A stretch of DNA of 64,000 nt from Photobacterium angustum (GTDB lineage Bacteria; Pseudomonadota; Gammaproteobacteria; Enterobacterales; Vibrionaceae): the NCBI RefSeq assembly GCF_003026365.1, contig NZ_PYOM01000003.1, positions 1 to 64,000 of the forward strand, given 5' to 3'. The number at the start of each line of letters is the position of its first letter. The first letter of the stretch is position 1. The translations under genes were made by a program, and so were the position numbers. Positions 9,018 to 19,468 of this stretch are shown here, one piece after another. Under the pieces are notes generated by a model. It worked only from the letters and a program-made list of their open reading frames with translations, was not told the origin of the DNA and made no database searches.

Positions 9018-9269
9018 TTAACCAAGCTTATTTGTTATTAACCATGTTTCTAATGAATCTTTATCAAAGGGCCAGCCTAATTCTGAGACATTATGATCAT
9101 GATCTTGAATAGAGAGCACAGGTATGGTTACACCGTAACGAGAAAACAGTGCATCATCAAATGCAATATCAACAACATCAACGTTGTCTTTTTGTCCAGC
9201 CTCTACGAGCAGACGATATGCCTGCTCGCAAAGGTGGCAGCCTTCCGTGCTATAAAGTGTGATTAACAC
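9018..9269 (-). CDS. glutaredoxin-like thiol protein (DUF836 type)
   Basis: This 83-residue thioredoxin-fold protein has an N-terminal CHLC active-site motif after the first strand (LYSTEGCHLCE) and the cis-proline segment GVTIPVLSI, as in the DUF836 glutaredoxin-like family. The start is taken as GTG at 9269, which overlaps the rlmKL stop as TAGTG and follows AAGGAAGG. An alternative TTG at 9299 has no ribosome site and would lie inside rlmKL. A matS-like site (9127-9139) falls within the gene. Redox partner unknown; operon position between rlmKL and uup is visible. Confidence 0.85.
   Translation of the reverse strand: MLITLYSTEGCHLCEQAYRLLVEAGQKDNVDVVDIAFDDALFSRYGVTIPVLSIQDHDHNVSELGWPFDKDSLETWLITNKLG
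9127..9139. promoter_or_regulatory. matS-like site inside the glutaredoxin-like gene
   Basis: GTTACACCGTAAC fits GTKACRNYGTMAC and is identical to the site at 14483-14495. Confidence 0.45.
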
Positions 9270-11407
9270 TAACCTTCCTTGTGAGTAATAATCCAGCAAT
9301 TATGAATTTGCTTATTCTTTGCAAAATCTAAAGGTAGCGTTTTATTAGAAATATTCTTCGCCTGTAAGCCAAGCTCATTGATCTTATCTAAATCCATCTT
9401 GAACTGACGTTTATTGTTTGAGAAAACAATTTGGCCATCAGGACGTAGCATGCGCTTTAGGTTTTCCATTAACATGATGTGATCACGTTGAATATCAAAC
9501 GTCTGCTTCATACGCTTAGAATTAGAGAACGTTGGTGGATCGATAAAAATCAAATCAAAAGTATCATCAACTTCTTGTAGCCACTGTAGACAGTCAGCCT
9601 GAACATATTCATGTTGAGGGCCTACCTGATTATTAAGCTCCATATTCTCTTGAGCCCAACGAAGGTAAGTATTCGACATATCAACTGTTGTTGTAGTCTT
9701 TGCTCCACCTACCGCAGCATGAACAGTTGCAGAACCAGTGTATGAGAACAAGTTGAGGAAATCTTTACCTGTTGCCATTTGGCCTAGCATACGACGTGTA
9801 ATACGGTGATCAAGGAACAAACCTGTATCTAAGTAATCATAAAGATTAACTTTAAGTTCAACACCGTACTCTTCAACAATCATGTGACGCTCTGCACTTG
9901 ATAGCTTCTGGTATTGGTTCTTACCTTTTTGACGCTCACGGACTTTAAGAATAACTTTATTGCTTTCTACACCCGTTACTTCAATTGTTGCACGCAACAC
10001 ATCCATAATACGACGACGTGCTGTTTCTTCAGAAACGGATTTAGGCGCCGCATATTCTTGAATGATTAAGTAATCTTTATACTTATCAATAGCAGCGTTG
10101 TAGTTAGGTAAATCAGCATCGTAAATACGGTAACATTCGATACCTTCACGTTTTGCCCATTTATCTAACTTAGTAATGTTCTTCTTAAGACGGTTAGCAA
10201 AATCAGGCGCCACCTCTTCTTGAACAATGACACCTTCAGATTGACCTTCTTCTTTCTGAACACTACCCGCAGTTATCAGGTAAGTTTTAAGTACACAATC
10301 TAATGCGCCGTTGCGTAATTTAAATTGCTTGTCTGCACGCATACGCATACAACTTAACAATTCGTTCGAACCTGAATAAATAGCAGCAACAGAGCCAGCA
10401 AAAGCAAGTTTTAAACGGTTACCAAATTCTTTGTACAATGCGATAAGTTCAGGAGTTGTACCTAAACGTTCACCATATGGAGGGTTACAAAGAATAATAC
10501 CTGTCTCGAACCCTTCTGGACGAACAAGTTGCGTTGCATCGCCGTATTCAAAATCAATCAGATCTTTAACACCAGCACGACCAGCATTATCACGAGCAAT
10601 CGCTAATACACGACGATCCATTTCACGACCAAAGAACTTGGTAGTTACTTTTGCAGGACCACGACGAGACTTAACCGTTGCTTCTGCATGGATCTCTAAC
10701 CAAGCTTCTTGGTCAAAGTCTTTAATAGATTCAAAGCCCCAACGCTTACGTTTTAGACCTGGTGCAATTTCAGCCGCAATCATCGCAGCTTCAATCACTA
10801 ATGTACCTGAACCACACATTGGATCTAACAAGGCTTGTTCTGGTGTCCAGCCACTTTTCATAACAAGTGCTGCAGCATGGGTTTCACGCAGTGGTGCTTT
10901 ACCCGCTTCACTACGGTAACCACGTTGGTGTAAACCGCTACCTGCCATATCAAGACCAAGAATACCTTTCTCACCAGATAGACGCATGTGAATACGTAGA
11001 TCAGGACGCTCGCGGTCAATGTTAGGACGACGTAAATCCGCTTTTGTAAATCGGTCTACAATCGCATCTTTAATTTTCATTGCACCGTATTGGCTGTTAC
11101 GGATTTCACGGTTAGTACCATTAAAATCGACCACAATACGTGTATTGCTATCAAAATAGTTCATCCAGTTGATAGCTGTTGCACCTAAGTACAAATCCAT
11201 ATCATCACGAACGTTAAATTCACTCAGTACTTGAATGATACGTGATGAGATGCGTGTCCATAGACAACAACGGTAAGCTGTTGCTTGTTCTGCTTTGAAA
11301 CGGACACCGGCATGCACAACTTGAATGTTCTGTGCACCTAATTGTTCTAATTCATCCGCCAGCAAATTTTCAAGGCCGCGGGAAGTAATCGCTAGATATT
11401 GATTCAT
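9269..11407 (-). CDS. rlmL: bifunctional 23S rRNA methyltransferase RlmKL
   Basis: This 712-residue fusion makes m2G2445 (RlmL half) and m7G2069 (RlmK half) in 23S rRNA. In order there is an N-terminal THUMP domain (about 45-155), an RlmL Rossmann domain with DPMCGSGTL and the catalytic [10 protein letters not shown] (near 310), a linker, and the RlmK domain with [10 protein letters not shown] and [10 protein letters not shown]. The length matches E. coli RlmKL (702). It leads a minus-strand operon with the glutaredoxin-like gene, uup and the DUF3466 gene, and its stop overlaps the next start. The ATG has only a weak ribosome site. Confidence 0.96.
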   Translation of the reverse strand: MNQYLAITSRGLENLLADELEQLGAQNIQVVHAGVRFKAEQATAYRCCLWTRISSRIIQVLSEFNVRDDMDLYLGATAINWMNYFDSNTRIVVDFNGTNREIRNSQYGAMKIKDAIVDRFTKADLRRPNIDRERPDLRIHMRLSGEKGILGLDMAGSGLHQRGYRSEAGKAPLRETHAAALVMKSGWTPEQALLDPMCGSGTLVIEAAMIAAEIAPGLKRKRWGFESIKDFDQEAWLEIHAEATVKSRRGPAKVTTKFFGREMDRRVLAIARDNAGRAGVKDLIDFEYGDATQLVRPEGFETGIILCNPPYGERLGTTPELIALYKEFGNRLKLAFAGSVAAIYSGSNELLSCMRMRADKQFKLRNGALDCVLKTYLITAGSVQKEEGQSEGVIVQEEVAPDFANRLKKNITKLDKWAKREGIECYRIYDADLPNYNAAIDKYKDYLIIQEYAAPKSVSEETARRRIMDVLRATIEVTGVESNKVILKVRERQKGKNQYQKLSSAERHMIVEEYGVELKVNLYDYLDTGLFLDHRITRRMLGQMATGKDFLNLFSYTGSATVHAAVGGAKTTTTVDMSNTYLRWAQENMELNNQVGPQHEYVQADCLQWLQEVDDTFDLIFIDPPTFSNSKRMKQTFDIQRDHIMLMENLKRMLRPDGQIVFSNNKRQFKMDLDKINELGLQAKNISNKTLPLDFAKNKQIHNCWIITHKEG

Positions 11408-12383
11408 GGAGTTCTTTTCACACTAATATTGCGTCGAATTATAACCGAAATCACAAAAAATGCCTCGTCAAAACCATAATGAAATGGCTCATTTAGGAAA
11501 AAAATTCATTCTTCAATCAGTAAGTTCACATTCAAAGAGGATGTAACAACAAACATCTCTACTTGCTTGCAAAACTTTCGACTAATACAAAGCAAAAAGT
11601 CATATTTAACGATACTCATCAAAAAAAGAACAAATCAGGAATAATAAAAACCACCAATAAAACAATTAATCACCCAAGTGAGCATTTGTTTTCTTCTTTT
11701 CATTCAGCAAATTAGAAGCAAAAAAGCATTCAACCTCACTACCTAATATTTTATTCCGCCCTTGATGGAATAAAATATTCCAAACCTATTACATGACTAC
11801 TATCTAGCTATTAACGAAGAAAAAAGAGGAAGGGAATACTAGTCAGACATAATGTAACAAAGAAATTAACGTCATAACCTAACAGGTTTTCCTTAAGTAA
11901 AGCAGTAAGTATTATCTGGCTATATATGAAAATTGTGAGATCTATGACCTGTTTTTAGTGTGATTTTCAACCAAAAAAGTAGTAGATATACCTTTCTGAG
12001 TAGCGATTAAGTCAGTTAACAAACACAAATATACACTTAAACCTCTCTTGAATATCTAAAAGGAATCGCAACTATCACGCATTACAGAAATTGATGATTC
12101 GGTATGTAGATAACTGTAATTATGTTGTAATCGTTAGTTACGAAGAAAATGAATATAAAAGTGAGAGATTTGGACGATAACTATCTCAATAAAAGATAAT
12201 ATCTTTTTCATCATCTAATGGAGAAAAGCATGCAAATACACTAAGGGAGTCTGTATTGGACAGTAAAGGAAAGATAGCAAATTAGCCTATGATTAACGGG
12301 CTTCAACTAAAAAAGATAACAAATACTGCAATCTACAGGGGGACTGATAAGGATATACGACAAAAATATGAGATGAAGAAGCG
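11408..12383. other. 976-bp intergenic region without a recognised gene
   Basis: Lies between the rlmKL start and the zapC stop. It is AT-rich, with no open frame that has a ribosome site and no homology that I recognise. The only clear structure is the 13-bp inverted repeat at 11745-11779. It is unusually long compared with its neighbours and may hold a decayed gene or an RNA. Confidence 0.5.
11745..11779. repeat. perfect 13-bp inverted repeat
   Basis: Arms 11745-11757 (aatattttattcc) and 11767-11779 (ggaataaaatatt) are exact reverse complements around a 9-nt loop (gcccttgat). No T-tract follows on either strand and no gene ends nearby, so it is not an obvious terminator. Confidence 0.7.
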
Positions 12384-12923
12384 CTAACCTACAAGCGCAA
12401 AATGTCGCTGTTCAGTTTCTACAGAACAAGGAGCCATTCTATCATTCATAACTTTAATGGTTTCGCAGAACCCCATGCTTTTAACCCCATCTAAATCAAC
12501 AGTGGCAACATCAGCAAGCATACAGAGACTCGCTACCCCACTGTTTTCAATCACAACGTAATGAGCATTGCAAGAAGCGGTCATTAGAGTAATAACTTGC
12601 CCCTGTAATGGTTCTACACCTTGTTGAGGTACGAAATACCAACTTTTTGGCATCATAGGCTTATGAAAACGTCGTGCGGCTGTAGCATTTAATGCTAATT
12701 CACACTTTCTAGCTGCAGAAATTGGCAGATGAGCAATCTGCTCTTGGAAGTTTTGATAGGCTTCAATATCATCAACATTAAAAATGTCACTTACTTTCGC
12801 TTCTGGAGTAAGCAGCTTACTTGGTAACGATACACGGAAAAGCATATCATCATTCAACTCAAGCATGAGTGAATTCATTTCAGCGTCAAAATACCATTTC
12901 CATGAATTATCTGGCTTTAACAC
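12384..12923 (-). CDS. zapC: cell division protein ZapC
   Basis: ZapC binds FtsZ and stabilises Z-ring filament bundles. This 179-residue protein aligns along its length with E. coli ZapC (180): KPDNSWKWYFDAE at the N-terminus, MLFR and LLTPEA, the ELALNATAARRF helix and KPMMPKSWYFVP. It is cytoplasmic with no membrane segment. The pyrD-zapC neighbourhood is as in E. coli, but a terminator (13087-13121) separates the two genes here, so zapC probably has its own promoter. Confidence 0.93.
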   Translation of the reverse strand: MLKPDNSWKWYFDAEMNSLMLELNDDMLFRVSLPSKLLTPEAKVSDIFNVDDIEAYQNFQEQIAHLPISAARKCELALNATAARRFHKPMMPKSWYFVPQQGVEPLQGQVITLMTASCNAHYVVIENSGVASLCMLADVATVDLDGVKSMGFCETIKVMNDRMAPCSVETEQRHFALVG

Positions 12924-13086
12924 GTTACTACTCCTGAAAGACAGTGGTTTATTTTGTATCTGTGATCATATGTTTGAATTTTAGCTTAATTCTACTCGCG
13001 TACTCATAAAATAAAAGGGGAAAATAGCGGCTCTATCACGAGTAAATCCGATGTATATTTGATACAAATAGGTTGGGCACTTAACT

Positions 13087-13121
13087 AAAAACCCAGCCTA
13101 GTATTCACCAAGCTGGGTTTT
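13087..13121 (-). terminator. pyrD terminator
   Basis: Arms AAAACCCAGC (13087-13096) and GCTGGGTTTT (13112-13121) are perfect reverse complements, 57 bp after the pyrD stop on the minus strand. Confidence 0.8.
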
Positions 13122-13177
13122 CATATGTCAGAAGATATTTAAATTTAACACTTCATTACTAGAGAGCTCGTCAGCAG

Positions 13178-14188
13178 TTAGAGACCGTTTACAATATCCT
13201 TAACTAAACGTGGGCCATGATAAATAAAGCCAGAATAAACCTGTACCAGGCTTGCACCAGCCATCATCTTCTCACGAGCAGCCATTGCAGAATCAATACC
13301 ACCAACACCAATGATTGGTACGGAGCCATTTAATGCTTCTGACATTTTTCGAATGACTTCAGTACTCTTATTTTGCAAAGGACGACCGCTTAAGCCCCCC
13401 GCTTCATCACAATGCTCCATCCCTTGAACCAAAGAACGATCCAATGTGGTATTTGTACCAATAACACCGTCTATATTATTACGGATCAAAGAATCACAAA
13501 CCTGCTGAATCTCATGATCATCAAGATCGGGAGCGATCTTAAGTGCTAACGGAACATACTTATCATGTTCTTTCGCTAATTCCGCTTGTTTTGCTTTAAG
13601 CTGAGAAAGCAGATCATCTAACGCTTCACCATATTGTAAGCTACGTAATCCTGGTGTATTCGGTGACGAAATGTTTACTGCAATATAACCAGCATATTGA
13701 TAAACTTTTTCCATACAAATAATGTAATCTTCAACACCCTTTTCAATCGGCGTGTCTTTATTTTTACCGATATTGATACCAATGATGCCGTCAAATTTTG
13801 CTTTCTTTACATTCTCAACAAGATTATCAACACCAAGGTTATTAAAACCAAAACGGTTGATAATGCCTTCTGCTGGGATCAAACGGAAAAGGCGAGGTTT
13901 ATCATTACCAGGCTGTGGACGAGGAGTCACTGTCCCTACTTCAACAAAGCCAAAACCCATTTCACCAAATGCATCAATACATTCGCCGTTTTTATCAAGA
14001 CCAGCCGCTAAGCCAACAGGGTTTTTAAATGTAAGCCCCATAACTTCGACAGGACGTGCAGGAAGATTTTGTCGGTAGAAAAGTTCTAATGGAGTGCCAG
14101 TAAAGCGAGAAAAGTTTTCAATAGCGAGGTCGTGTGCTTTTTCAGCATCCAACTGAAAAATAGCAGAACGTGCGATACGGTATAACAT
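13178..14188 (-). CDS. pyrD: dihydroorotate dehydrogenase (quinone), class 2
   Basis: This enzyme oxidises dihydroorotate to orotate with a quinone acceptor, the fourth step of pyrimidine synthesis, at the inner face of the cytoplasmic membrane. It has 336 residues, as in E. coli. The amphipathic N-terminal helices (residues 1-40) mark class 2. Visible motifs are [26 protein letters not shown], the catalytic serine in [11 protein letters not shown], and the FMN-phosphate region IIGVGGI. GGAG lies 5 nt before the ATG. A small hairpin in the leader (14206-14221) may have a regulatory role. Confidence 0.97.
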   Translation of the reverse strand: MLYRIARSAIFQLDAEKAHDLAIENFSRFTGTPLELFYRQNLPARPVEVMGLTFKNPVGLAAGLDKNGECIDAFGEMGFGFVEVGTVTPRPQPGNDKPRLFRLIPAEGIINRFGFNNLGVDNLVENVKKAKFDGIIGINIGKNKDTPIEKGVEDYIICMEKVYQYAGYIAVNISSPNTPGLRSLQYGEALDDLLSQLKAKQAELAKEHDKYVPLALKIAPDLDDHEIQQVCDSLIRNNIDGVIGTNTTLDRSLVQGMEHCDEAGGLSGRPLQNKSTEVIRKMSEALNGSVPIIGVGGIDSAMAAREKMMAGASLVQVYSGFIYHGPRLVKDIVNGL

Positions 14189-14205
14189 TGTAACTCCAAA
14201 ATAAG

Positions 14206-14221
14206 TCCCGAATAAACGGGA
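14206..14221 (-). promoter_or_regulatory. hairpin in the pyrD leader
   Basis: In the mRNA UCCCG-UUUAUU-CGGGA forms a 5-bp GC-rich stem 9 nt before the ribosome site. A TATAAT-like box (AATAAT) lies just upstream, so transcripts may begin in or next to the CCATCCC run. In E. coli pyrC and pyrD a 5' hairpin controlled by start-site choice senses CTP; the same mechanism here is an inference. Confidence 0.35.
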
Positions 14222-14431
14222 TGGTATTATTCACAGTTATTCTGTTAACTTCAATCGTTATTTTTTTGATTATTATCAAGAAAACAGTAACTTAGAAATT
14301 AAAGCTTTGTTTAACAATAAGTTATAAGTTCGTAGTTTCACAAATTATTACACATATAAGCAATCGTTTTCTTTTTAGCTCTGAAAAAAGTCTCTCATTC
14401 TTTTTAAAACCTAGTTGTTAACACTTAAGTA

Positions 14432-14444
14432 GTGACAATGTAAC
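14432..14444. promoter_or_regulatory. matS-like site, first of a cluster of three
   Basis: GTGACAATGTAAC is one base from the E. coli matS consensus (A for C at position 11). It forms an inverted pair with the identical sequence at 14463-14475. Confidence 0.6.
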
Positions 14445-14462
14445 ACACCCCCATCATCTTAA

Positions 14463-14475
14463 GTTACATTGTCAC
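14463..14475. promoter_or_regulatory. matS-like site, second of a cluster of three
   Basis: GTTACATTGTCAC is the exact reverse complement of the 14432 site, 31 bp on (about three helical turns). Confidence 0.6.
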
Positions 14476-14482
14476 GATAGTT

Positions 14483-14495
14483 GTTACACCGTAAC
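14483..14495. promoter_or_regulatory. matS-like site, third of a cluster of three
   Basis: GTTACACCGTAAC is identical to the site at 9127-9139 and lies 20 bp from the previous site (about two helical turns). Confidence 0.5.
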
Positions 14496-14532
14496 TATCA
14501 TCGCCTTATTAGACAGTTACTATATAGCCTAG

Positions 14533-17500
14533 CTACTGGATCGGCCTTGAGTTGAGATTAAGAATCGTCAATTCACGTAAAGCGACAGAGAACTTCGCAA
14601 ACTCATGGGCATTACCAACTTTAAATTCAGCCAGTACACTCTCCCATCGATCAACCGCTTTTCTATGCTGTTCCATCCATAGTGATATACTCTCTTCTGG
14701 TTTAGCCGTACTTGTCATTAAAACCGCTGTTGTTAATTGTCTTTGTTGCCAATCTAGATCTTCACGAAATGAAGCTCTTGCTAATGCTTGCCAATTATTC
14801 TCAACAGCTTGGTTTTGAACTTGCTTTAAGAACCAATGAAGTGATAGTTGCGCCCCTAGCACAAAGTACACTCTTGCAATATGTGCTATATTAACTTCTA
14901 CCTCTTTAGCAATTTGCGCTATATCCATGGCCGAATACAAACTGGTTAAGCGCGAAATGTTTTTGGCCAACCGCTCAGGAACACCGTTGAGGATCAATTC
15001 ATTTGCTTGCTCTTCATGCTCTACCACTTCTTCAGTTACAAGGTAACTATCTAATTCATTTCGTAACTGCTCAACAAAGGGTTGATAAAACGCAATTTGT
15101 TGTTCAATACCTAACTTGTGTTCTCTATTGCGTAGAAACCATCGTGTAACCCGACGCAGCATACGCCGTGAACGATAAAGCATGTCATATTGCGTTTGTG
15201 CTGAAACTTGATTATCTAATGCTCTAATTTCACTAAAGATCTGCTCAAATTTAAAGATCTCACGCCCTATTGAGTAAGAGGCTGAAATTTCATTTATCGT
15301 TGCACCTGTTTCTTCTTGCAGCCGAGTAACAAAGTTGCATCCCATTTCATTCGACATCAAATTAGCTAATGATGTTGCGATTAATTCACGTCGTAATGGA
15401 TGGTTTTCCATTTGTGATCTGTAGTTATCTTGTAAAAATTGGGGGAAGTAAGCAGGTAAAAGACGGGAATGATAAGGATCACTGGCTATATCGTGATTGA
15501 CGAGTTTTTCTTTTAACACCATTTTACCGTAAGCCACCAGCACCGCAATTTCTGGTCGTGTTAAGCCTATCCCTGCCTTTTCACGCTCTACTAATGTTTC
15601 ATCATCAGGTAAATATTCAAGGCTTCGATCTAATTTACCCTGTCGCTCCAATAAATGAATAAACCGCGTTTGCTCTTTCAATAGTTGTACTTGTTGTTGC
15701 TCTGTTACTGAAATAGATTCACTTTGCCGATAAGCATCATCTAATACAATGTCAGCAACCTCATCTTCCATCTTTTCTAAAATACTATTACGCTGTTTAA
15801 ATGTCAGTTCATCTGCGGTCACTAGGCTATTGAGTAAAATTTTGATGTTCACTTCATTATCTGAGCAGTCAACCCCGCCAACATTATCGATAAAATCGGT
15901 ATTTACTCGACCACCAGCTTTCGCAAACTCAACTCGACCTAACTGGGTAAAGCCTAAGTTTCCCCCTTCACCTACAATCTTTGCAGCAAGTTGAGAGCCA
16001 TTAACCCTAACAGCATCATTGGTGCGATCACCAACATCGGTGTGAGTCTCTTTAGTTGATTTTATGTATGTTCCTATACCTCCATTCCACAATAAATCGA
16101 CCCGCATTTGTAATATAAGTTGTATCAACTCATTAGGTGTGCAACTTTGCTTACGTGTTTGCAATAAGGTTTGTAGAGCAGGAACAAGCTTGATCGCTTT
16201 ACTTTTACGTGAAAATATCGCCCCGGCTTCAGATAAAATATTACGATCATAATCTTCCCAACTTGATCGTTTAAGTTCAAAAAGACGTTTGCGCTCTAAC
16301 CAACTTGCAGCAGGATCCGGATCTGGATCAATAAAGATATGCTGATGATTAAAGGCTGCTAATAAGCAAATATGTTTTGATAACAACATCCCATTACCAA
16401 ACACATCGCCCGCCATATCACCAATGCCGACACAACTAAAATCGGTTGTTTGGCAATCTATACCTATCTCTCTAAAATGCCGTTTAACGGACTCCCAAGC
16501 TCCCTTTGCTGTTATTCCCATTTGTTTATGATCATAACCATTAGAGCCGCCAGAAGCGAAAGCATCACCTAGCCAAAAATCATAATCAGCAGCCAGTGAA
16601 TTGGCGATATCTGAAAATGTTGCCGTGCCTTTATCCGCTGCAACCACTAAATAAGGATCATCTTCATCATGACAAACGACATTTGCTGGTGGATACCGTT
16701 TTCCCTCTAAGATATTGTCTGTTACGTCTAGCAAACCACAAATAAAACGTTGATAACAATGCAACCCCTCTGCAGCTATCTCTTCACGTGTTGTTAATTG
16801 AGGTTGCCGTTTACAAATAAAGCCACCTTTCGCACCAACAGGCACAATTACCGTGTTTTTAACCTGCTGTGCTTTGACTAAACCTAATATTTCTGTGCGG
16901 TAGTCTTCTTGCCTGTCTGACCAACGTAAGCCGCCACGCGCAACTTTTCCCCCACGCAAATGGACACCTTCCACATCGGGGGCATAAACAAAAATCTCAT
17001 AACGAGGAATTGGAGCTGGAATTTCAGGGATAGATGATGGATTGAGTTTGAGTGATAGCCACGCTTTTTGCTTACCGCTATCTGTTTTTTGATAAAAGTT
17101 CGTTCTGAGGGTTGCTAAGATCATATCCATATAACGACGAATGATCCTGTCATCATCTAAACTATCAACATTCTCTAATCGCTCTACGATCTTTTTGATC
17201 AACAGCTGTTCTGCTTTCTCACTATATTTCGCTTTGGGATCAAAGCGTAATTTAAACAACGACACCAAATAACAAGCCAGCTGACAATGATTAGACAGTG
17301 TTTCTTCTATATATTGCTGGCTAAATGGAAAGCCAACTTGACGCATATAGCGAGCATAACTACGTAATATGGTAATTTCTCTACCAGACAAACCAGAACG
17401 CAGCACTAAACGGTTAAAACCATCACTTTCAAGTTCTCCATGCCAAATATCAGAAAAGGCATTTTGAAAACGATCTCTTGCTTCTGATAGGTCAAATCCA

Positions 17501-19356
17501 TTTCTGACATGGTGTAACATTGCAAAATCTAAAATCCAGTTCACCACCCCATCCGCTGTGATCACTTGATAAGGCGTCTCTCCAATAACTCTTAATCCAA
17601 GATTTTCCAACATAGGCATCACATCAGATAAGTGAATAGGTTCGTCACGGTGGAAAAGTTTTAATTTAACAATCGATGAGTCTGCAGATTCCTCTTGTGG
17701 ACGATAAAACAACATACCTAATTTATTATGTTCATCGAGACTTTCTAACTGCTTTATATCGGCAACAGCAGATCCTGGTAACATTTGTTCTTTATAAGAA
17801 CGAGGAAACGCTTTTGAATAATTTTTTGCAATAGGAATACCCAAGCTTTCTCCATAATTAGCAATTAGAGATTGCGTTATCCGATCTTCCCATGAGGCTA
17901 TTGCCACTTCTAAATTATGCTCTATAAATTTACTATCAATATCAAAGTTATTATTATTGACCCGCACGATATAATGCGTTCTTGCTAATGAACTCTCGGT
18001 AAAATAGGTTGTAAATTCTACATCTTGACAGGAGCCTAAATATTCTTTTAATACCTTTTGTGTTTTTTGTCGAAGATCTGTGTCGTAGCGCTCTTTATCC
18101 ACATAGACCATACAAGAGAAAAACCGTCCAAAAGGATCTTTTCTTACAAACAACCGCAGCATATCTCTGTTTTGCATTCTAACAACACCTATGCCAACTT
18201 CTAGCATCTCCTCTTCTTTTGCTTGGATTAACTCATCTCTTGGGTAGGTTTCTAACTCATTATTAAGTGCTTTCCAAGAATGGGATCCCGGCGTAAATCC
18301 GCTAGCTTCTAAAATACGCTTAACTCGGTTTCTTATAAGGGGAATATGAATAACCGTTTGATGATATGCTGCTGATGTATATAGACCTATAAACCGATGT
18401 TCACCTATAACCTTACCCGATTTATCGAATTTTTTTATGCCTATATAATCAATATATGCTGAGCGATGAATTCGTGATTTAGCATTGCTCTTTGTTAAAA
18501 TTAATAACTCTGTATTTTTAGCTTCAAGTTGAGCAGATTCAGGTAAACTCGATAAGAACATTGTTCGGGCATGTCCAGGTTTACTTAAAAGCCCGAGCCC
18601 AGCTTGCTTATTAGGGCTTAATTTATAGTCTCCTTTTACCGCCAATAAGTCATAACAATGGTATCCCATAAATGTGAAATTATGATTTAGCAGCCAATCG
18701 AGGAATTCTATTGCTTCTTCACAATAATTTTTATTAATAGGAAGTGAAGTAGTTTTTAATGACGTTTTGATCTGTTGCATTTTATTCTTCATTGGTTCCC
18801 AATCATGAACAACCAAATCAATATCTCTTAATACAGTATCTAACTCATCGTGTATCAATTGCATTTCATTTTTTTTAGTTAAACGGTCGACCTCAATATG
18901 AAAAAGTGTTTGTAAATTTCCTTTTAGCCCACAGGCCGTCACTATATTGTTATTTTTATCACGTTCAAAACAGTAAGGACCATTTAGCATTAAATGACTG
19001 GTTAGTCCGAGCCTATTTAACGTCATTCGAACAGAATCTACGAGAAAAGGTTTATCAGGCATTACAATTTCAACAACAGTATGTGTTGATTTCCACCCAT
19101 GTTGACTTAACGTCGGGTTGTAAACTCGGACTGAAATTTGCTGAGGATCATTTTTAACAAGGTGATGCCATAGGCTAAGCACTGCACCATACAAGTCAGA
19201 TTCATTTCGTTGAAATAAATCATCATCAGCCAATTGATTTAAAAGACTTTTAGCAAATACCTCGACCAGTGGTTGCTGAATGTCATCAACTTTGGATTTT
19301 ATTAAATCGTATACTTTTTCAAGTAATACGGGAACCACGTTGTCTGGTGCATTCAT
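14533..19356 (-). CDS. gdhB: large NAD-dependent glutamate dehydrogenase (GDH-180 class)
   Basis: This 1607-residue enzyme deaminates glutamate to 2-oxoglutarate and ammonia with NAD+, and belongs to the L_180 class that E. coli lacks. The N-terminal half holds ACT-like regulatory regions. The central catalytic part is marked by GGLRWSDRQEDYRTE, GAKGGF and VGIGDMAGDVFGNGM. A long helical C-terminal part follows. The length is normal for the class (about 1600). The start ATG has GGGAT upstream. It stands between DUF2835 and pyrD, inserted into the conserved pepN-pyrD order. The symbol follows Pseudomonas usage. Confidence 0.95.
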   Translation of the reverse strand: MNAPDNVVPVLLEKVYDLIKSKVDDIQQPLVEVFAKSLLNQLADDDLFQRNESDLYGAVLSLWHHLVKNDPQQISVRVYNPTLSQHGWKSTHTVVEIVMPDKPFLVDSVRMTLNRLGLTSHLMLNGPYCFERDKNNNIVTACGLKGNLQTLFHIEVDRLTKKNEMQLIHDELDTVLRDIDLVVHDWEPMKNKMQQIKTSLKTTSLPINKNYCEEAIEFLDWLLNHNFTFMGYHCYDLLAVKGDYKLSPNKQAGLGLLSKPGHARTMFLSSLPESAQLEAKNTELLILTKSNAKSRIHRSAYIDYIGIKKFDKSGKVIGEHRFIGLYTSAAYHQTVIHIPLIRNRVKRILEASGFTPGSHSWKALNNELETYPRDELIQAKEEEMLEVGIGVVRMQNRDMLRLFVRKDPFGRFFSCMVYVDKERYDTDLRQKTQKVLKEYLGSCQDVEFTTYFTESSLARTHYIVRVNNNNFDIDSKFIEHNLEVAIASWEDRITQSLIANYGESLGIPIAKNYSKAFPRSYKEQMLPGSAVADIKQLESLDEHNKLGMLFYRPQEESADSSIVKLKLFHRDEPIHLSDVMPMLENLGLRVIGETPYQVITADGVVNWILDFAMLHHVRNGFDLSEARDRFQNAFSDIWHGELESDGFNRLVLRSGLSGREITILRSYARYMRQVGFPFSQQYIEETLSNHCQLACYLVSLFKLRFDPKAKYSEKAEQLLIKKIVERLENVDSLDDDRIIRRYMDMILATLRTNFYQKTDSGKQKAWLSLKLNPSSIPEIPAPIPRYEIFVYAPDVEGVHLRGGKVARGGLRWSDRQEDYRTEILGLVKAQQVKNTVIVPVGAKGGFICKRQPQLTTREEIAAEGLHCYQRFICGLLDVTDNILEGKRYPPANVVCHDEDDPYLVVAADKGTATFSDIANSLAADYDFWLGDAFASGGSNGYDHKQMGITAKGAWESVKRHFREIGIDCQTTDFSCVGIGDMAGDVFGNGMLLSKHICLLAAFNHQHIFIDPDPDPAASWLERKRLFELKRSSWEDYDRNILSEAGAIFSRKSKAIKLVPALQTLLQTRKQSCTPNELIQLILQMRVDLLWNGGIGTYIKSTKETHTDVGDRTNDAVRVNGSQLAAKIVGEGGNLGFTQLGRVEFAKAGGRVNTDFIDNVGGVDCSDNEVNIKILLNSLVTADELTFKQRNSILEKMEDEVADIVLDDAYRQSESISVTEQQQVQLLKEQTRFIHLLERQGKLDRSLEYLPDDETLVEREKAGIGLTRPEIAVLVAYGKMVLKEKLVNHDIASDPYHSRLLPAYFPQFLQDNYRSQMENHPLRRELIATSLANLMSNEMGCNFVTRLQEETGATINEISASYSIGREIFKFEQIFSEIRALDNQVSAQTQYDMLYRSRRMLRRVTRWFLRNREHKLGIEQQIAFYQPFVEQLRNELDSYLVTEEVVEHEEQANELILNGVPERLAKNISRLTSLYSAMDIAQIAKEVEVNIAHIARVYFVLGAQLSLHWFLKQVQNQAVENNWQALARASFREDLDWQQRQLTTAVLMTSTAKPEESISLWMEQHRKAVDRWESVLAEFKVGNAHEFAKFSVALRELTILNLNSRPIQ

Positions 19357-19468
19357 AAGAAAATCCCATAACTTTTACTACCTTAGGTAAGTATAGGTAT
19401 GCAATTTTCTCTCCGAGTTTCAAATAAAATACACGATGATAATTAAGCTATGATAAGAAATATAAACA

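Larger units (their letters stand above)
14189..14532. other. 344-bp gdhB-pyrD intergenic region
   Basis: Contains the pyrD promoter and leader hairpin on its left and three matS-like sites (14432-14495) on its right. No open reading frame is supported here. I see no canonical terminator behind gdhB; the 14432/14463 inverted pair could fold, but it lacks a T-tract on the minus strand. Confidence 0.6.

Noticed and set aside
10431..10919. 162-codon plus-strand frame inside rlmKL
   Set aside because: Antisense to a well-supported gene, with no own start signals.
15035..15047. GTTACAAGGTAAC inside gdhB
   Set aside because: Purine at the pyrimidine position 8; chance near-matches are expected with one mismatch.
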